A stretch of DNA of 64,000 nt from Microbacterium testaceum StLB037. GTDB taxonomy: Bacteria > Actinomycetota > Actinomycetes > Actinomycetales > Microbacteriaceae. The position numbers were made by a program, and so were the translations under genes. Below are positions 47,179 to 57,538 of this stretch, in pieces (position 1 is the first letter of the stretch; the number at the start of each line of letters is the position of its first letter). The stretch covers positions 157,657 through 221,656 of the forward strand of contig NZ_VTQH01000002.1 in NCBI RefSeq assembly GCF_008763945.1, in the 5' to 3' direction. Below the pieces are notes generated by a model. The model had not been told where the DNA came from. It made no database searches and worked only from the letters and a program-made list of their open reading frames with translations.

Positions 47179-49428
47179 TCAGGACGAGGTGACGCGGTAC
47201 ACGTCGTAGACCGCGTCGATGCGCCGCACGGCGTTGAGCACCCGGTCGAGGTGTACGGTGTCGCCCATCTCGAAGACGAACTTGCTCAGGGCGAGGCGGT
47301 CGTTCGTCGTCGATACCGTCGCCGAGAGGATGTTGACGTGGTGCTCGCTGAGCACACGGGTCACATCGCTCAATAGGCCTGAGCGATCGAGGGCCTCGAC
47401 CTGGATCTGCACGAGGAAGACGCTCTTGGTGGTGGGCGCCCACTCCACGTCGATGAGACGGTCGGGCTCCTCCTTCAGCGCCTTGACGTTCGTGCAGTCG
47501 CCGCGGTGGACCGAGACGCCGCTGCCGCGCGTGACGAAGCCGACGATCTCGTCGCCCGGCACGGGCGTGCAGCACTTGGCGAGCTTCACGAGGATGTCGG
47601 GGGCACCGCGCACGAGCACGCCCGAGTCGCCCCCGCGCGGGGCGCGGCTGCGACCGACGGGGATGTCGATCGGCCCGGTGTTGGTCTCTTCGACGTTGAC
47701 GAGAGCGGTTACCTTCTCGATCACCGACTGCGTGGACACGTGCCCCTCGCCGACGGCGGCGTACAGGGCGGACACGTCTTCGTAGTGGAAGAGGCGGGCG
47801 ACCTCGGTGAAGGAGTCCTGGTTCATCAGGCGCTGCAGCGGCAGGTTCTGCCGACGCATGGCGCGGGCGATCGAGTCCTTGCCCTGCTCGATGGCCTCTT
47901 CGCGGCGCTCCTTCGTGAACCACCCGCGGATCTTGTTGCGCGCGCGGGTGCTCTTGACGAAGCCGAGCCAGTCCTGGCTGGGGCCGGCGTCGGGGTTCTT
48001 CGAGGTGAAGACCTCGACGACGTCGCCGCTCTGCAGCGTCGACTCCAGCGGCACCAGGCGGCCGTTGACCTTGGCCCCCATCGTGCGGTGGCCGATCTCG
48101 GTGTGCACGGCGTACGCGAAGTCGACGGGCGTCGCTCCGGTGGGAAGGCCCACCACGCGGCCCTTCGGCGTGAAGACGTAGACCTCTTTCGCGCCGATCT
48201 CGAAGCGCAGCGAGTCGAGGAACTCCCCCGGGTCGGCGGTCTCGGCCTGCCAGTCCGAGATGTGCGCGATCCACGCCATGTCGGCGTCGACGGCCTTGGC
48301 ATCGGCCTTGCCGCCCGCCATGCGCTCCTTGTACTTCCAGTGCGCCGCGACACCGAACTCCGCCTGCTGGTGCATCTCGTTCGTGCGGATCTGGATCTCG
48401 ACCGTGCGACCGCCCGGGCCGATCACCGTCGTGTGCAGCGACTGGTACAGGTTGAACTTGGGCGTGGCGATGTAGTCCTTGAAGCGCCCCGGCAGCGGCG
48501 TCCACCGCGCGTGGATCGCGCCGAGCACCGCGTAGCAGTCGCGCACGGTGCCGACGAGGATCCGGATGCCGATGAGGTCGTAGATGTCGTCGAACTCGCG
48601 ACCGCGCACGACCATCTTCTGGTACACGGAATACAGCTGCTTGGGTCGGCCCATGACCCGCCCGCGCACGCGGAGTTCACGCAGGTCGGCGTCGACGGCG
48701 TCGATGACGTTCTGCACGTACTGCTCGCGCTGCGGGGTGCGCTGCTTGACCAGGCTGTCAATCTCGGCGTAGAGCTTCGGGTGCATGACCGCGAACGAGA
48801 GGTCTTCAAGCTCGCTCTTGATCGCCTGGATTCCGAGGCGGTGCGCGAGGGGCGCGTAGATCTCGAGGGTCTCGGTCGCTTTCTTCGCGGCCTTGTGCGG
48901 GGGCACGAAGCCCCAGGTTCGCGCATTGTGCAGGCGATCAGCGAGCTTGATCAGCAGCACGCGGATGTCTTTCGACATCGCCACGATCATCTTGCGGACC
49001 GTCTCGGCCTGCGCGCTGTCGCCGTACTTGACCTTGTCGAGCTTGGTCACGCCGTCGACGAGCATGGCGACCTCGTCGCCGAAGTCGGCGGCGAGCTCGT
49101 CGAGGGGGTAGCCCGTGTCTTCGACGGTGTCGTGGAGCAGCGCCGCGGCGATGGCCTTGGGGCCGAGGCCCAGCTCGGCGAGGATCTGCGCGACGGCGAG
49201 CGGGTGTGTGATGTACGGCTCGCCGCTCTGACGCTTCTGCCCGTCGTGCGCCTTGTCGGCGACGGCGTAGGCGCGCTCGATGATCGCGAGATCGCCCTTG
49301 GGGTGGTGCGTGCGCACCGTGCGCAGGAGCTTGTCGACGTCGTCGCGGCGAGCCGCGCGCGAGAAGATGCGCGGGACCAGACGTCGCAGAGAGGACGGCG
49401 GCGGCGCGGAGGACGTGGTCTCAGCCAT
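47179..49428 (-). CDS. rel: Bifunctional (p)ppGpp synthetase/hydrolase
   Basis: Stringent-response enzyme Rel. The ATG at 49426-49428 (MAETTSSAPPPSSLRRL) gives 749 residues. Domains: HD hydrolase (HPLAVAQILAELGLG, AALLHDTVEDTGY, KLADRLHNARTW), synthetase (GRPKQLYSVYQKM, FDDIYDLIGIRILV, YQSLHTTVIGPGGRTVEIQI), TGS (YVFTPKGRVVGLPTGATP), zinc-finger-like (LAKCCTPVPGDEIVGF, HRGDCTN) and C-terminal ACT. HD residues are intact, so both activities are expected. The apt gene often found upstream is missing; secF precedes it. Confidence 0.95.
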   Translation of the reverse strand: MAETTSSAPPPSSLRRLVPRIFSRAARRDDVDKLLRTVRTHHPKGDLAIIERAYAVADKAHDGQKRQSGEPYITHPLAVAQILAELGLGPKAIAAALLHDTVEDTGYPLDELAADFGDEVAMLVDGVTKLDKVKYGDSAQAETVRKMIVAMSKDIRVLLIKLADRLHNARTWGFVPPHKAAKKATETLEIYAPLAHRLGIQAIKSELEDLSFAVMHPKLYAEIDSLVKQRTPQREQYVQNVIDAVDADLRELRVRGRVMGRPKQLYSVYQKMVVRGREFDDIYDLIGIRILVGTVRDCYAVLGAIHARWTPLPGRFKDYIATPKFNLYQSLHTTVIGPGGRTVEIQIRTNEMHQQAEFGVAAHWKYKERMAGGKADAKAVDADMAWIAHISDWQAETADPGEFLDSLRFEIGAKEVYVFTPKGRVVGLPTGATPVDFAYAVHTEIGHRTMGAKVNGRLVPLESTLQSGDVVEVFTSKNPDAGPSQDWLGFVKSTRARNKIRGWFTKERREEAIEQGKDSIARAMRRQNLPLQRLMNQDSFTEVARLFHYEDVSALYAAVGEGHVSTQSVIEKVTALVNVEETNTGPIDIPVGRSRAPRGGDSGVLVRGAPDILVKLAKCCTPVPGDEIVGFVTRGSGVSVHRGDCTNVKALKEEPDRLIDVEWAPTTKSVFLVQIQVEALDRSGLLSDVTRVLSEHHVNILSATVSTTNDRLALSKFVFEMGDTVHLDRVLNAVRRIDAVYDVYRVTSS

Positions 49429-49486
49429 CACCACCCCTTCCGTTCGGCCAGTCGATCAAGTCTATGCCCCGCGGCAGGGGTCCGAG

Positions 49487-49556
49487 TCGGAGCCCCGGGG
49501 TCGGAATCCCGGGGTCAGAGTCCCGAGGGCGGAATCCCGGGTTCGGACCCGAGGGG
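49487..49556. repeat. Five-copy 14-nt degenerate tandem repeat between secF and rel
   Basis: Units at 49487, 49501, 49515, 49529 and 49543, consensus TCGGAATCCCGGGG, each 14 nt with two to five changes. It lies in the rel leader/promoter gap. A CCCGGCC/GGCCGGG stem (49563-49569 with 49573-49579) immediately next to it has the secF stop codon as its loop. Confidence 0.65.
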
Positions 49557-49569
49557 CGGGGCCCCGGCC

Positions 49570-50556
49570 TCAGGCCGGGACGCCCGCCTTCTCGCGAGCC
49601 GCCACCACGCGCGCGTCGCGCTGGGCGATCGGCTTCTCCTTCTCACGCAGCAGCGCGTACATCGGGACGGCGACGAACAGGGTCGAGTACGCGGCGACGA
49701 TCGTTCCCACGAAGATCGACAGCGAGATGTCGCTCAGCGTGCGTGCGCCGAGCGGCACACCGATGAAGAGGATCGCGCCGACGGGGAGGATCGCGACGAC
49801 CGTGGTGTTGATCGAGCGGATCAGCGTCTGGTTCGCGGCGAGGTTGACCGACTCCGCGAACGTGCGACCGGAGATCTCCCCGTCTTCCCGGGTGTTCTCT
49901 CTCACCTTGTCGAAGACGACAGTGGTGTCGTACAGCGCGTACGAGAGGATCGTGAGGAACCCGATGACCGCGGCCGGCGAGATCTCGAAACCGAAGACCG
50001 CGTAGACGCCGATCGTGATGACGAGGACGTCGACGAGGCCGATGATCGCGGCAACCGACATCTTCCAGGTGCGGAAGTACAGCGCCAGGATCAGGAACGT
50101 CAAAGCGAGGAAGATCGACAGACCCCAGAGCGACTGACGCGTGACGTCATTACCCCAGGTGGGGCCGATGAAGGAGTTCGTGATCTCCGAGGCCGGCACG
50201 TCGTACGCCGTCGCGAGGGCGGCCGAGACCGCCTGCGTCTGGTCGTTGTCGAGCTGGTCGGTCTGCACGCGCACCGACTGGTCGCTGATCGTGGTGACGC
50301 GAGTCGTGGCGTCGGGGACGACCGAGGTCACCGCCTGCGTGGCGAGGGCCTGGTCGAAGGTCGCCGGGTTCGAAACCGTGAACTGCGAACCGCCGGTGAA
50401 CTCGATCGAGAACTGCACGGGGCGGATGAAGGGCACGAGGGCCGCACCGATCACCAGTACCGCGGCGATGATGAACCACAGGCGACGACGCTGCACGAAC
50501 GGGAACGAGGTCTTGCCCGTGTAGAGGTCGTTGCCGAGCTGAGACATGGAGCGCAT
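49570..50556 (-). CDS. secF: Protein translocase subunit SecF
   Basis: Membrane partner of SecD that uses proton motive force to complete Sec export. It has 328 residues with about six transmembrane helices; the first (LWFIIAAVLVIGAALVPFI) precedes the family motif SIEFTGGSQFTV. The signature DTTVVFDKVRENTRE lies in the conserved loop between helices. The ATG at 50554-50556 overlaps the secD stop by one base. An ATG 9 nt downstream is an alternative. Confidence 0.95.
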   Translation of the reverse strand: MRSMSQLGNDLYTGKTSFPFVQRRRLWFIIAAVLVIGAALVPFIRPVQFSIEFTGGSQFTVSNPATFDQALATQAVTSVVPDATTRVTTISDQSVRVQTDQLDNDQTQAVSAALATAYDVPASEITNSFIGPTWGNDVTRQSLWGLSIFLALTFLILALYFRTWKMSVAAIIGLVDVLVITIGVYAVFGFEISPAAVIGFLTILSYALYDTTVVFDKVRENTREDGEISGRTFAESVNLAANQTLIRSINTTVVAILPVGAILFIGVPLGARTLSDISLSIFVGTIVAAYSTLFVAVPMYALLREKEKPIAQRDARVVAAREKAGVPA

Positions 50557-52265
50557 CAGTCGTCTCCCTCCTTCGTGGAGCGGCCATCGCCGCGGCTCGC
50601 GGCGGCCAGCTCGGCCTGCTTGCGCTCGGCGATCGTCTGGCGGCGCTGCGCCTCTCCGCGCGACTTCTTCGCGCGACCGGCGTCGACCACCGGCGCGCGG
50701 AACTCCGCACGACCGCGGTACACGGCGCCGAGAGCGTTGGGGTCCATGCCCGACAGCGGGTGACCGGAGCCGAAGAACCGCGTGCGGGCCAGCAGCTGCA
50801 TGACCGGGTGGGTGAACAGGATGAAGATGAGGATGTCGATCGCGGTCGTGAGGCCGAGCGTGAACGCGAAGCCCTTCACCGTGGCGTCCGCGAGGATGTA
50901 CAGCACGACGGCCGCGAGGATGTTGATCGACTTCGAGATGTAGATCGTGCGCTTGGCGCGCGACCAGCCGTCCTCGACGGCGGCGGTGATCGACTTGCCG
51001 TCGCGCAACTCGTCTCGTATTCGTTCGAAGTAGACGATGAACGAGTCGGCGGTGAAGCCGATGGTCACGATGAGGCCGGCCACACCGGCCAGCGACAGGC
51101 GGAATCCGGCGCGCCAAGCGAGGATGCACAGGGCCAGATAGGTCAGGACCGCCATCACGCCGAGGGAGGCGATGATCACCGTCCCGAGCGCTCGGTACAC
51201 GATCAGCGAGTAGATCGCGACGAGCCCGAGGCCGATGAGACCGGCGATGAAGCCGACCTGCAGTTGCTGCGATCCGAGCGTCGCCGACACGGTGTCGGAG
51301 CTGACGACCTGGAAGCTCAGCGGCAGCGCGCCGTACTTGAGCTGGTCGGCGAGGGCCTTCGACGACTCCTGCGTGAACGAGCCGGTGATGCTGGGGCGAC
51401 CGTCTACGATGATGCCGTTCATCGACGGGGCCGACAGCACCGAGCCGTCGAGCACGAACGCGAACTGGTTCAGCGGCGGCTGCGCGCCGTAGAGGCGCTG
51501 ACTGATCTCGGCGAACTTCTGCGTGCCCTGGTCGTTGAAGACGAGGTTGACCGCCCACTGCCCTGTGTTCTGCTCCTGGCCGTTGGTCGCGTTCGAGATG
51601 TCGGTGCCGTCGAGCTCGACGGGGCCGAGGATGTACTTCTGCCCGTCGTTCGTCCCGCACGTGATCATCGGCTGGTCGGCCGGGGCCTGCGCGGGGTTGC
51701 TCGGCGGGTTCGCGCAGTCGTACGCGAGGAACTGCGCCTGCAGGGCCGGGGTGATGTACGCCGGGTCGCTCGCGTTGGTCGGCGAGGCGGTGGGCGTCGA
51801 CGGCAGGTTCGGGTCGGGCGTCGGGTACGGCGTGGTCACGCCGTCCTGCCCCACGAACGTGGTCGCCGGCGAACCGGTGAAGAGCACCGGGCGCAGTTGA
51901 AGCTGAGCCGAGCTCTGGATGCGCTGACGCGTGGCCTCGTCGGCCTGGCCGGGGATCTGCACGACGATGTTGCGGCCACCCTCGGTGGCGACGTCGGCTT
52001 CACCCACGCCCGACGCGTCGACGCGCTGGCGGATGATCGTGACGGCCTGCGCCAGCTGTTCGCCGTCGGGCGCGGCGCCGTCGGTGGTCTGGGCTTGCAG
52101 GATGATCTGCGTACCGCCCTGGAGGTCGAGCGCGAGCTCGGGGGTCCAGGAACTGGCGTTGAACACGTACACGCCCAGCGCGTTGATGCCGAAGAGCACG
52201 CCGGTGATGGCGAGCAATCCGGTCAAAACGCGCCAGGCGTGACGGACGGGAGTCGAGGGCGCCAC
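50556..52265 (-). CDS. secD: Protein translocase subunit SecD
   Basis: A 569-residue Sec accessory membrane protein: one N-terminal helix, a large external P1 domain beginning LALDLQGGTQIILQ, and five C-terminal helices including LAGVAGLIVTIGFTADSFIV with the conserved Asp. Between residues 140 and 200 is a Pro/Thr/Ser-rich insert (PTPDPNLPSTPTASPTNAS), common in actinobacterial SecD. The C-terminal tail is charged. The start is the GTG at 52263-52265. It lies between yajC and secF. Confidence 0.95.
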   Translation of the reverse strand: MAPSTPVRHAWRVLTGLLAITGVLFGINALGVYVFNASSWTPELALDLQGGTQIILQAQTTDGAAPDGEQLAQAVTIIRQRVDASGVGEADVATEGGRNIVVQIPGQADEATRQRIQSSAQLQLRPVLFTGSPATTFVGQDGVTTPYPTPDPNLPSTPTASPTNASDPAYITPALQAQFLAYDCANPPSNPAQAPADQPMITCGTNDGQKYILGPVELDGTDISNATNGQEQNTGQWAVNLVFNDQGTQKFAEISQRLYGAQPPLNQFAFVLDGSVLSAPSMNGIIVDGRPSITGSFTQESSKALADQLKYGALPLSFQVVSSDTVSATLGSQQLQVGFIAGLIGLGLVAIYSLIVYRALGTVIIASLGVMAVLTYLALCILAWRAGFRLSLAGVAGLIVTIGFTADSFIVYFERIRDELRDGKSITAAVEDGWSRAKRTIYISKSINILAAVVLYILADATVKGFAFTLGLTTAIDILIFILFTHPVMQLLARTRFFGSGHPLSGMDPNALGAVYRGRAEFRAPVVDAGRAKKSRGEAQRRQTIAERKQAELAAASRGDGRSTKEGDD

Positions 52266-52313
52266 GGAGTCGGCTTTCTGTGCGGCGGTGAACGAAAAGG
52301 CGGGTGAGGGCGA

Positions 52314-52757
52314 TCAGACCGCGGGGCGGTCCTTGTCGTCGCGCTCGGCGTCGGCGGCGTGCTGGCGGGCAGCGCGCTGGTCGTCGCTGATCGAGGTGAT
52401 GTCGCCGTCGGCGACACCGGCGACGTACTCGGCCTCGGTCTCTTCGGCTTCGATGTACTCGTCCTCGGTCACGGTGCCCGCAGCGGAGTCGACGATGCGG
52501 AGGATCGCCTGGCTGTGCACCTTGATGACCACGCCGGGCGCGATCTCGACGTGCGCGGGCTTGTCGAGGTCTTCACCGTCGTACTCGACGATGGTGCCGT
52601 AGAGCCCGCCCTGCAGCAGCACCTCGGCGCCGGGGACCGTCTCGCGGGCCTTCTGCTCGAGCTCGGCCTTCTGCTTCTTCATGCGACGGCGGGAGCTCAG
52701 GAACATGAAGACGAGCAGGCCCGCGAACAGAATGAGCAGGAGGAAACTGGAGTCCAT
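52314..52757 (-). CDS. yajC: Preprotein translocase subunit YajC
   Basis: Small partner of SecDF. One N-terminal helix (LLLILFAGLLVFMFLSS), a basic RRRMKKQK stretch, and the conserved VPGAEVLLQGGLYGTIVEYD. At 147 residues it is longer than E. coli YajC through an acidic tail rich in Glu/Asp/Ala, as usual in actinobacteria. First gene of the yajC-secD-secF unit. Confidence 0.93.
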   Translation of the reverse strand: MDSSFLLLILFAGLLVFMFLSSRRRMKKQKAELEQKARETVPGAEVLLQGGLYGTIVEYDGEDLDKPAHVEIAPGVVIKVHSQAILRIVDSAAGTVTEDEYIEAEETEAEYVAGVADGDITSISDDQRAARQHAADAERDDKDRPAV

Positions 52758-52829
52758 GGAGGCGGTGCACCTTTCAGATCAGGCGCGCCGTGCGGCACTG
52801 CCTAGCGTGGGTCGGGGAATCCCCCGCCG

Positions 52830-52835
52830 AGTATA
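52830..52835 (-). promoter_or_regulatory. Candidate -10 box of yajC-secDF
   Basis: TATACT on the minus strand, a near-perfect -10, 73 nt before yajC and 2 nt past the ruvB stop; the -35 would lie inside ruvB and is not clear. It suggests that the Sec genes are transcribed separately from the ruv genes. Confidence 0.45.
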
Positions 52836-52837
52836 GG

Positions 52838-53884
52838 TCATGACCCCTGGCTGAACCGGAGCATGCCGTCGGGATGGGGGGCGCCGAGGTGGTCGTACGC
52901 CTCGGGAGTGGCCACGCGTCCGCGGGGCGTGCGGCCCATGAATCCGATGCGCACGAGGTAGGGCTCGACGACGGATTCGATGGTCTCGGGCTCTTCTCCC
53001 ACCGCCACGGCGAGGGTGCTGAGCCCCACCGGTCCCCCGCGGAACCGGCGAACGAGGGCGTCGAGGACGGCTCGGTCGAGGCGGTCGAGCCCGATGGCAT
53101 CCACGTCGTACAGATCGAGGGCGGCGCCGACCGTCCGCACATCGGCGTGCCCCTCGTCGGTACCGGTCGAGGGTCCGTTGACGACGAGGTAGTCGCGCAC
53201 GCGCCGGAGCAGTCGGTTCGCGATACGCGGCGTCCCCCGCGAGCGACGGGCGATCTCGGAGCGCGCGTTGCCCGGAAGACCGACGTCGAGCATGGATGCC
53301 GAGCGCGACACGACCCGCTCCAGCTCTTCCGGCTCGTAATACTCGAGGTGGGCGGTGAAACCGAACCGATCCCGGAGGGGATTCGGCAGCAGCCCCGCGC
53401 GTGTCGTGGCCCCCACCAGGGTGAACGGGGCGAGGTCGAGGGGGATGCTGGTCGCACCCGCGCCCTTTCCGACCATGATGTCGATGCGGAAGTCCTCCAT
53501 CGCGAGGTACAGCATCTCTTCGGCCGAGCGTGCCATGCGGTGGATCTCGTCGATGAAGAGCACCTCCCCCGGCGTGAGCGACGACAGCAGGGCCGCGAGG
53601 TCGCCCGCGTGCTGGATCGCGGGACCGCTCGACAAGCGCAGCGGCCGCCCGCTCTCGTGGGCGACGATCATCGCGAGGGTGGTCTTGCCGAGCCCCGGAG
53701 GACCCGAGAGCAGGATGTGGTCGGGCGAGCGCTGTTGGATCCGCGCGGCGTCGAGCAGCAGCTGCAGCTGTCCGCGCACCTTCTGCTGGCCGACGAACTC
53801 CGCGAGCGAGGTGGGACGCAGCGCGCCCTCGATCGCGAGTTCGACCTCGTCGTCGGGGGTACCGGCGTCTCGGACGTCAGCCAC
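52838..53884 (-). CDS. ruvB: Holliday junction branch-migration helicase RuvB
   Basis: AAA+ hexameric motor that moves Holliday junctions with RuvA. It has 348 residues. Walker [17 protein letters not shown], Walker [11 protein letters not shown], sensor 1 VGATTRAG, the RuvA-contact beta-hairpin region, and a C-terminal winged helix ([20 protein letters not shown]). It overlaps the ruvA stop by 8 nt. Confidence 0.97.
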   Translation of the reverse strand: MADVRDAGTPDDEVELAIEGALRPTSLAEFVGQQKVRGQLQLLLDAARIQQRSPDHILLSGPPGLGKTTLAMIVAHESGRPLRLSSGPAIQHAGDLAALLSSLTPGEVLFIDEIHRMARSAEEMLYLAMEDFRIDIMVGKGAGATSIPLDLAPFTLVGATTRAGLLPNPLRDRFGFTAHLEYYEPEELERVVSRSASMLDVGLPGNARSEIARRSRGTPRIANRLLRRVRDYLVVNGPSTGTDEGHADVRTVGAALDLYDVDAIGLDRLDRAVLDALVRRFRGGPVGLSTLAVAVGEEPETIESVVEPYLVRIGFMGRTPRGRVATPEAYDHLGAPHPDGMLRFSQGS

Positions 53885-54497
53885 TCACGCTCTCCTTGCG
53901 GGCGGGGCCCAGCAGGGCGAGCGTGAGTCGGAGCAACGACTGGACCGAGGCGCGGTCGGCTTCGGAGGCGATTTCGGCGACGGATGCCACGGCCTCGGCC
54001 GCCGTCCGTTCCGTCCAACCCAGGCCCACGAGGGCCTGCGTGACCTGTACGGGCACCTGGCCGTGCGGTGAGGTGGCTGCGGGAGCCGCGGACGGCGCGA
54101 CCTGCAGCTTGCCGGCGAGCTGCACGACGATGAGCTTCGCGGTCTTCGGGCCGATGCCCGAGACCCGGCGGAACGGGGCGTCGTCGTCGTCGGCCACCGC
54201 CTGGGCGATCTGCGGCACGGTGAGCGACGACAGCACCCCGAGGGCAGACTTCGGGCCGACGCCGGTGACGCTGATCAGCTGCGTGAAGACGGTGAGCTCT
54301 TCGCGGGTTTCGAAGCCGAAGAGCGACAGGGCGTCCTCGCGCACGATGAGGTTCGTGTGCAGGTGGACGTCGTCGCCGACGTGCACCGTGCGCGCGAGCT
54401 GAGCGGTGACCGAGACGGAGAAGCCGACTCCTCCGACCACGATGATCAACGAGTCGTCGGCGACGTGAGCCGCCGTTCCGTGCAGCGAGGAGATCAT
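53877..54497 (-). CDS. ruvA: Holliday junction DNA-binding subunit RuvA
   Basis: Tetrameric junction-binding protein. The 206 residues contain the OB-fold domain I, the two helix-hairpin-helix motifs ([20 protein letters not shown] and [16 protein letters not shown]), and the C-terminal RuvB-contact domain after a Pro/Ala linker. A LexA-like box lies 22 nt upstream of its start, pointing to SOS induction of ruvAB. Confidence 0.96.
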   Translation of the reverse strand: MISSLHGTAAHVADDSLIIVVGGVGFSVSVTAQLARTVHVGDDVHLHTNLIVREDALSLFGFETREELTVFTQLISVTGVGPKSALGVLSSLTVPQIAQAVADDDDAPFRRVSGIGPKTAKLIVVQLAGKLQVAPSAAPAATSPHGQVPVQVTQALVGLGWTERTAAEAVASVAEIASEADRASVQSLLRLTLALLGPARKESVSG

Positions 54498-54506
54498 CCC
54501 GACAGC

Positions 54507-55109
54507 CTACGCGCCGGTTCGTACATGTGTTCGAGCGACACGCGTCGGCGGGGTGCGCTTCTTCTCGGCATCCCTCCACGCCTTCTGTGCGGGGGTCAGC
54601 GCATCCTCGCCCGAGGCGGCGACCGCTCCCCCGCGCCAGGCGTGGCACAGGGCGATGGCCAGGGCATCGGCGGCGTCCGCGGGCTGGGGAAGCGCATCGA
54701 GCCGCAGCACTCGAGCCACCATCGTCTGCACCTGCAGCTTGTCGGCGGAGCCGTATCCGGTGATAGCGGCCTTCACCTCGCTGGGGGTGTGGGTCGCGGC
54801 GGTCAGGCCGTGCTCGGCGGCGAGCAGCAGCGCGATGCCGCTGGCCTGGGCCGTGCCCATCACCGAGTGCCGGTTGTTCTGGGCGAAGACCCGCTCGACG
54901 GCGACGACGTGCGGCTGGTGGGTGACGAGGACCTCGCGGATGCCGGCGGCGATCGCCGCGAGACGCTTCTCGATCGGATCGCCCGGCGCGGAACGCGCGA
55001 CACCCACGTGCACGAGGGATGCCGTGCGGTTGGGCGAGACGTCGACGACCCCGATGCCGCAGCGGGTCAGGCCGGGGTCTATTCCGAGGACGCGGAGGGA
55101 ACGAGACAC
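54507..55109 (-). CDS. ruvC: Holliday junction resolvase RuvC
   Basis: RNase-H-fold endonuclease that resolves junctions. Catalytic acids are in VLGIDPGLTRCGIG, VAVERVFAQNN and DAADALAIALCHAW. The GTG at 55109 (MSRSLRVLGIDPG, 200 residues) has GGGGG two nt upstream; a GTG at 55118 would add three residues. The C-terminal 25 residues are an actinobacterial extension (KKRTPPTRVARTHVRTGA), and the ruvA operator lies over its end. Confidence 0.94.
   Translation of the reverse strand: MSRSLRVLGIDPGLTRCGIGVVDVSPNRTASLVHVGVARSAPGDPIEKRLAAIAAGIREVLVTHQPHVVAVERVFAQNNRHSVMGTAQASGIALLLAAEHGLTAATHTPSEVKAAITGYGSADKLQVQTMVARVLRLDALPQPADAADALAIALCHAWRGGAVAASGEDALTPAQKAWRDAEKKRTPPTRVARTHVRTGA
54520..54533 (-). 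promoter_or_regulatory. LexA (SOS)-box-like dyad before ruvA
   Basis: CGAACACATGTACG on the minus strand: CGAAC-N4-GTACG, one change from the actinobacterial SOS consensus CGAAC-N4-GTTCG. It lies at the 3' end of ruvC, 22 nt before the ruvA start, and would give ruvAB a LexA-controlled promoter. Confidence 0.65.
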
Positions 55110-55157
55110 GGCCCCCACGCTAAGCGCAGGGGCCGTGTCGCGATCGAGGGCGCGCCC

Positions 55158-55916
55158 TTACTCGTCGTTCTCGAGCTCGGCCTGCACCTCGGCGCTCATG
55201 TCGAAGTTCGTGTAGACGTTCTGCACGTCGTCGCTGTCTTCGAGGGCGTCGATGAGGCGGAACACCTTGCGGGCGGTGTCGGCGTCGACCTCCACCTTGA
55301 GCGAGGGGACGAACTCGACGTCGGCGGAGTCGTACTCGATGCCGGCATCCTGCAGCGCGCTGCGCACCGACACGAGGTCGGAGGCCTCGGTGATGACGCC
55401 GAAGCCGTCGCCGTGCGGCTCGACCTCTTCGGCGCCCGCCTCGAGGACGGCGAGCATGACGTCGTCTTCGGTCGTGCCCTCGGAGGGGACCACGATGACG
55501 CCCTTGCGGCTGAAGTTGTAGGCGACGCTGCCCGGGTCGGCGAGGGTGCCGCCGTTACGGCTGAGGGCGGTGCGCACCTCGGCCGCGGCGCGGTTCTTGT
55601 TGTCGGTCAGACACTCGATGAGGAAGGCCACACCGTTGGGTCCGTAGCCCTCGTACATGATCGAGGAGTACTCGACGGCTTCGCCGCCGATACCGGCACC
55701 GCGCTTGATGGCGCGGTCGATGTTGTCTTTGGGGACCGAGGTCTTCTTCGCCTTGAGGACGGCGTCGAAGAGGGTGGGGTTGCCCTGGAGGTCGGCTCCA
55801 CCGAGCTTCGCCGCGACCTCGATGTTCTTGATGAGCTTGGCCCACGACTTGGCGCGACGGGAGTCGATGACCGCCTTCTTGTGTTTGGTCGTGGCCCATT
55901 TGGAGTGTCCGGACAT
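55158..55916 (-). CDS. yebC: YebC/PmpR-family regulatory protein
   Basis: 252 residues, starting [20 protein letters not shown], the family hallmark, with [19 protein letters not shown] and [14 protein letters not shown]. Members are described as DNA-binding regulators and, in recent work, as factors that help ribosomes at proline-rich stretches. It lies between pdxT and ruvC as in other actinobacteria; the gap to pdxT is only 10 nt. Confidence 0.94.
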   Translation of the reverse strand: MSGHSKWATTKHKKAVIDSRRAKSWAKLIKNIEVAAKLGGADLQGNPTLFDAVLKAKKTSVPKDNIDRAIKRGAGIGGEAVEYSSIMYEGYGPNGVAFLIECLTDNKNRAAAEVRTALSRNGGTLADPGSVAYNFSRKGVIVVPSEGTTEDDVMLAVLEAGAEEVEPHGDGFGVITEASDLVSVRSALQDAGIEYDSADVEFVPSLKVEVDADTARKVFRLIDALEDSDDVQNVYTNFDMSAEVQAELENDE

Positions 55917-55926
55917 AGCTTCCAGT

Positions 55927-56536
55927 CTAGAGCGCGGGGGCACGGATGCCGCGTCTGGCGGCGACGTGGTCGAGGAAGCGGCGGTGAAACCGTGTCTCCC
56001 CCGTCGATTCGGGGTGGAACGCGGTGCCGAGCAGTGCACCCTGCTCGATCGCCACGACGCGCCCGTCGGCGAGGGTCGCCAGGGGCGTGGCATCCGGACC
56101 CCACTCCACCACGGCGGGCGCACGGATGAAGACGGCGTGGACCGGCGGGTCGCCCAGGGCGGGGACGTCGAGGTCGGTCTCGAACGAGGCGGTCTGGCTG
56201 CCGAAGACGTTGCGGGCGACGCGCGCGTCGATGCCGCCGAAGGTGCGCTGACCGGTGATCGCGCCGTCGATGCGGTCGGCGAGCAGGATGAGTCCCGCGC
56301 ACGTGCCGTACATGGGCATCCCGTCGGCGATCGCCGCACGGATCGGGTCGAACAGGGCGAAGGCGCGTGCGAGCTTGTCGATCACGCTCGACTCGCCGCC
56401 GGGAAGGACCAGGCCCTCCACGGCGGCGAGCTCCTCGGGCCGACGCACGGGTCGCGCGTCGGCGCCGAGGGCGGTCAACACCGCGAGGTGCTCGCGCACA
56501 TCGCCCTGGAGGGCGAGAACGCCGACGCGCGGGGTG

Positions 56537-56547
<11 letters not shown>
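55927..56547 (-). CDS. pdxT: Pyridoxal 5'-phosphate synthase glutaminase subunit
   Basis: Supplies ammonia from glutamine to PdxS. From the GTG at 56545-56547 it has 206 residues. Motifs: [28 protein letters not shown], nucleophile in [13 protein letters not shown], and the His/Glu pair in [16 protein letters not shown]. It overlaps the pdxS stop by 11 nt, so the two are coupled. Confidence 0.95.
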
Positions 56548-57421
<874 letters not shown>

Positions 57422-57475
57422 GTCCACTCCGTTCCGCACCGTGGGTGCGCGTTCCGCGCTTCGGGGCGCGATTCA

Positions 57476-57489
57476 TTGGCTTAGGCCAA
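57476..57489. promoter_or_regulatory. Probable PdxR operator
   Basis: TTGGC-TTAG-GCCAA, a perfect 5+5 dyad in the 117-nt gap between the divergent pdxS and pdxR genes. A TAGGCTGGAC sequence 22 nt on may be a further half-site. Position and symmetry suggest binding by the MocR-type regulator. Confidence 0.5.
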
Positions 57490-57538
57490 ACCGTAGCATG
57501 GCGCAGGACATAGGCTGGACGACGACCCAGGGGGGCCT

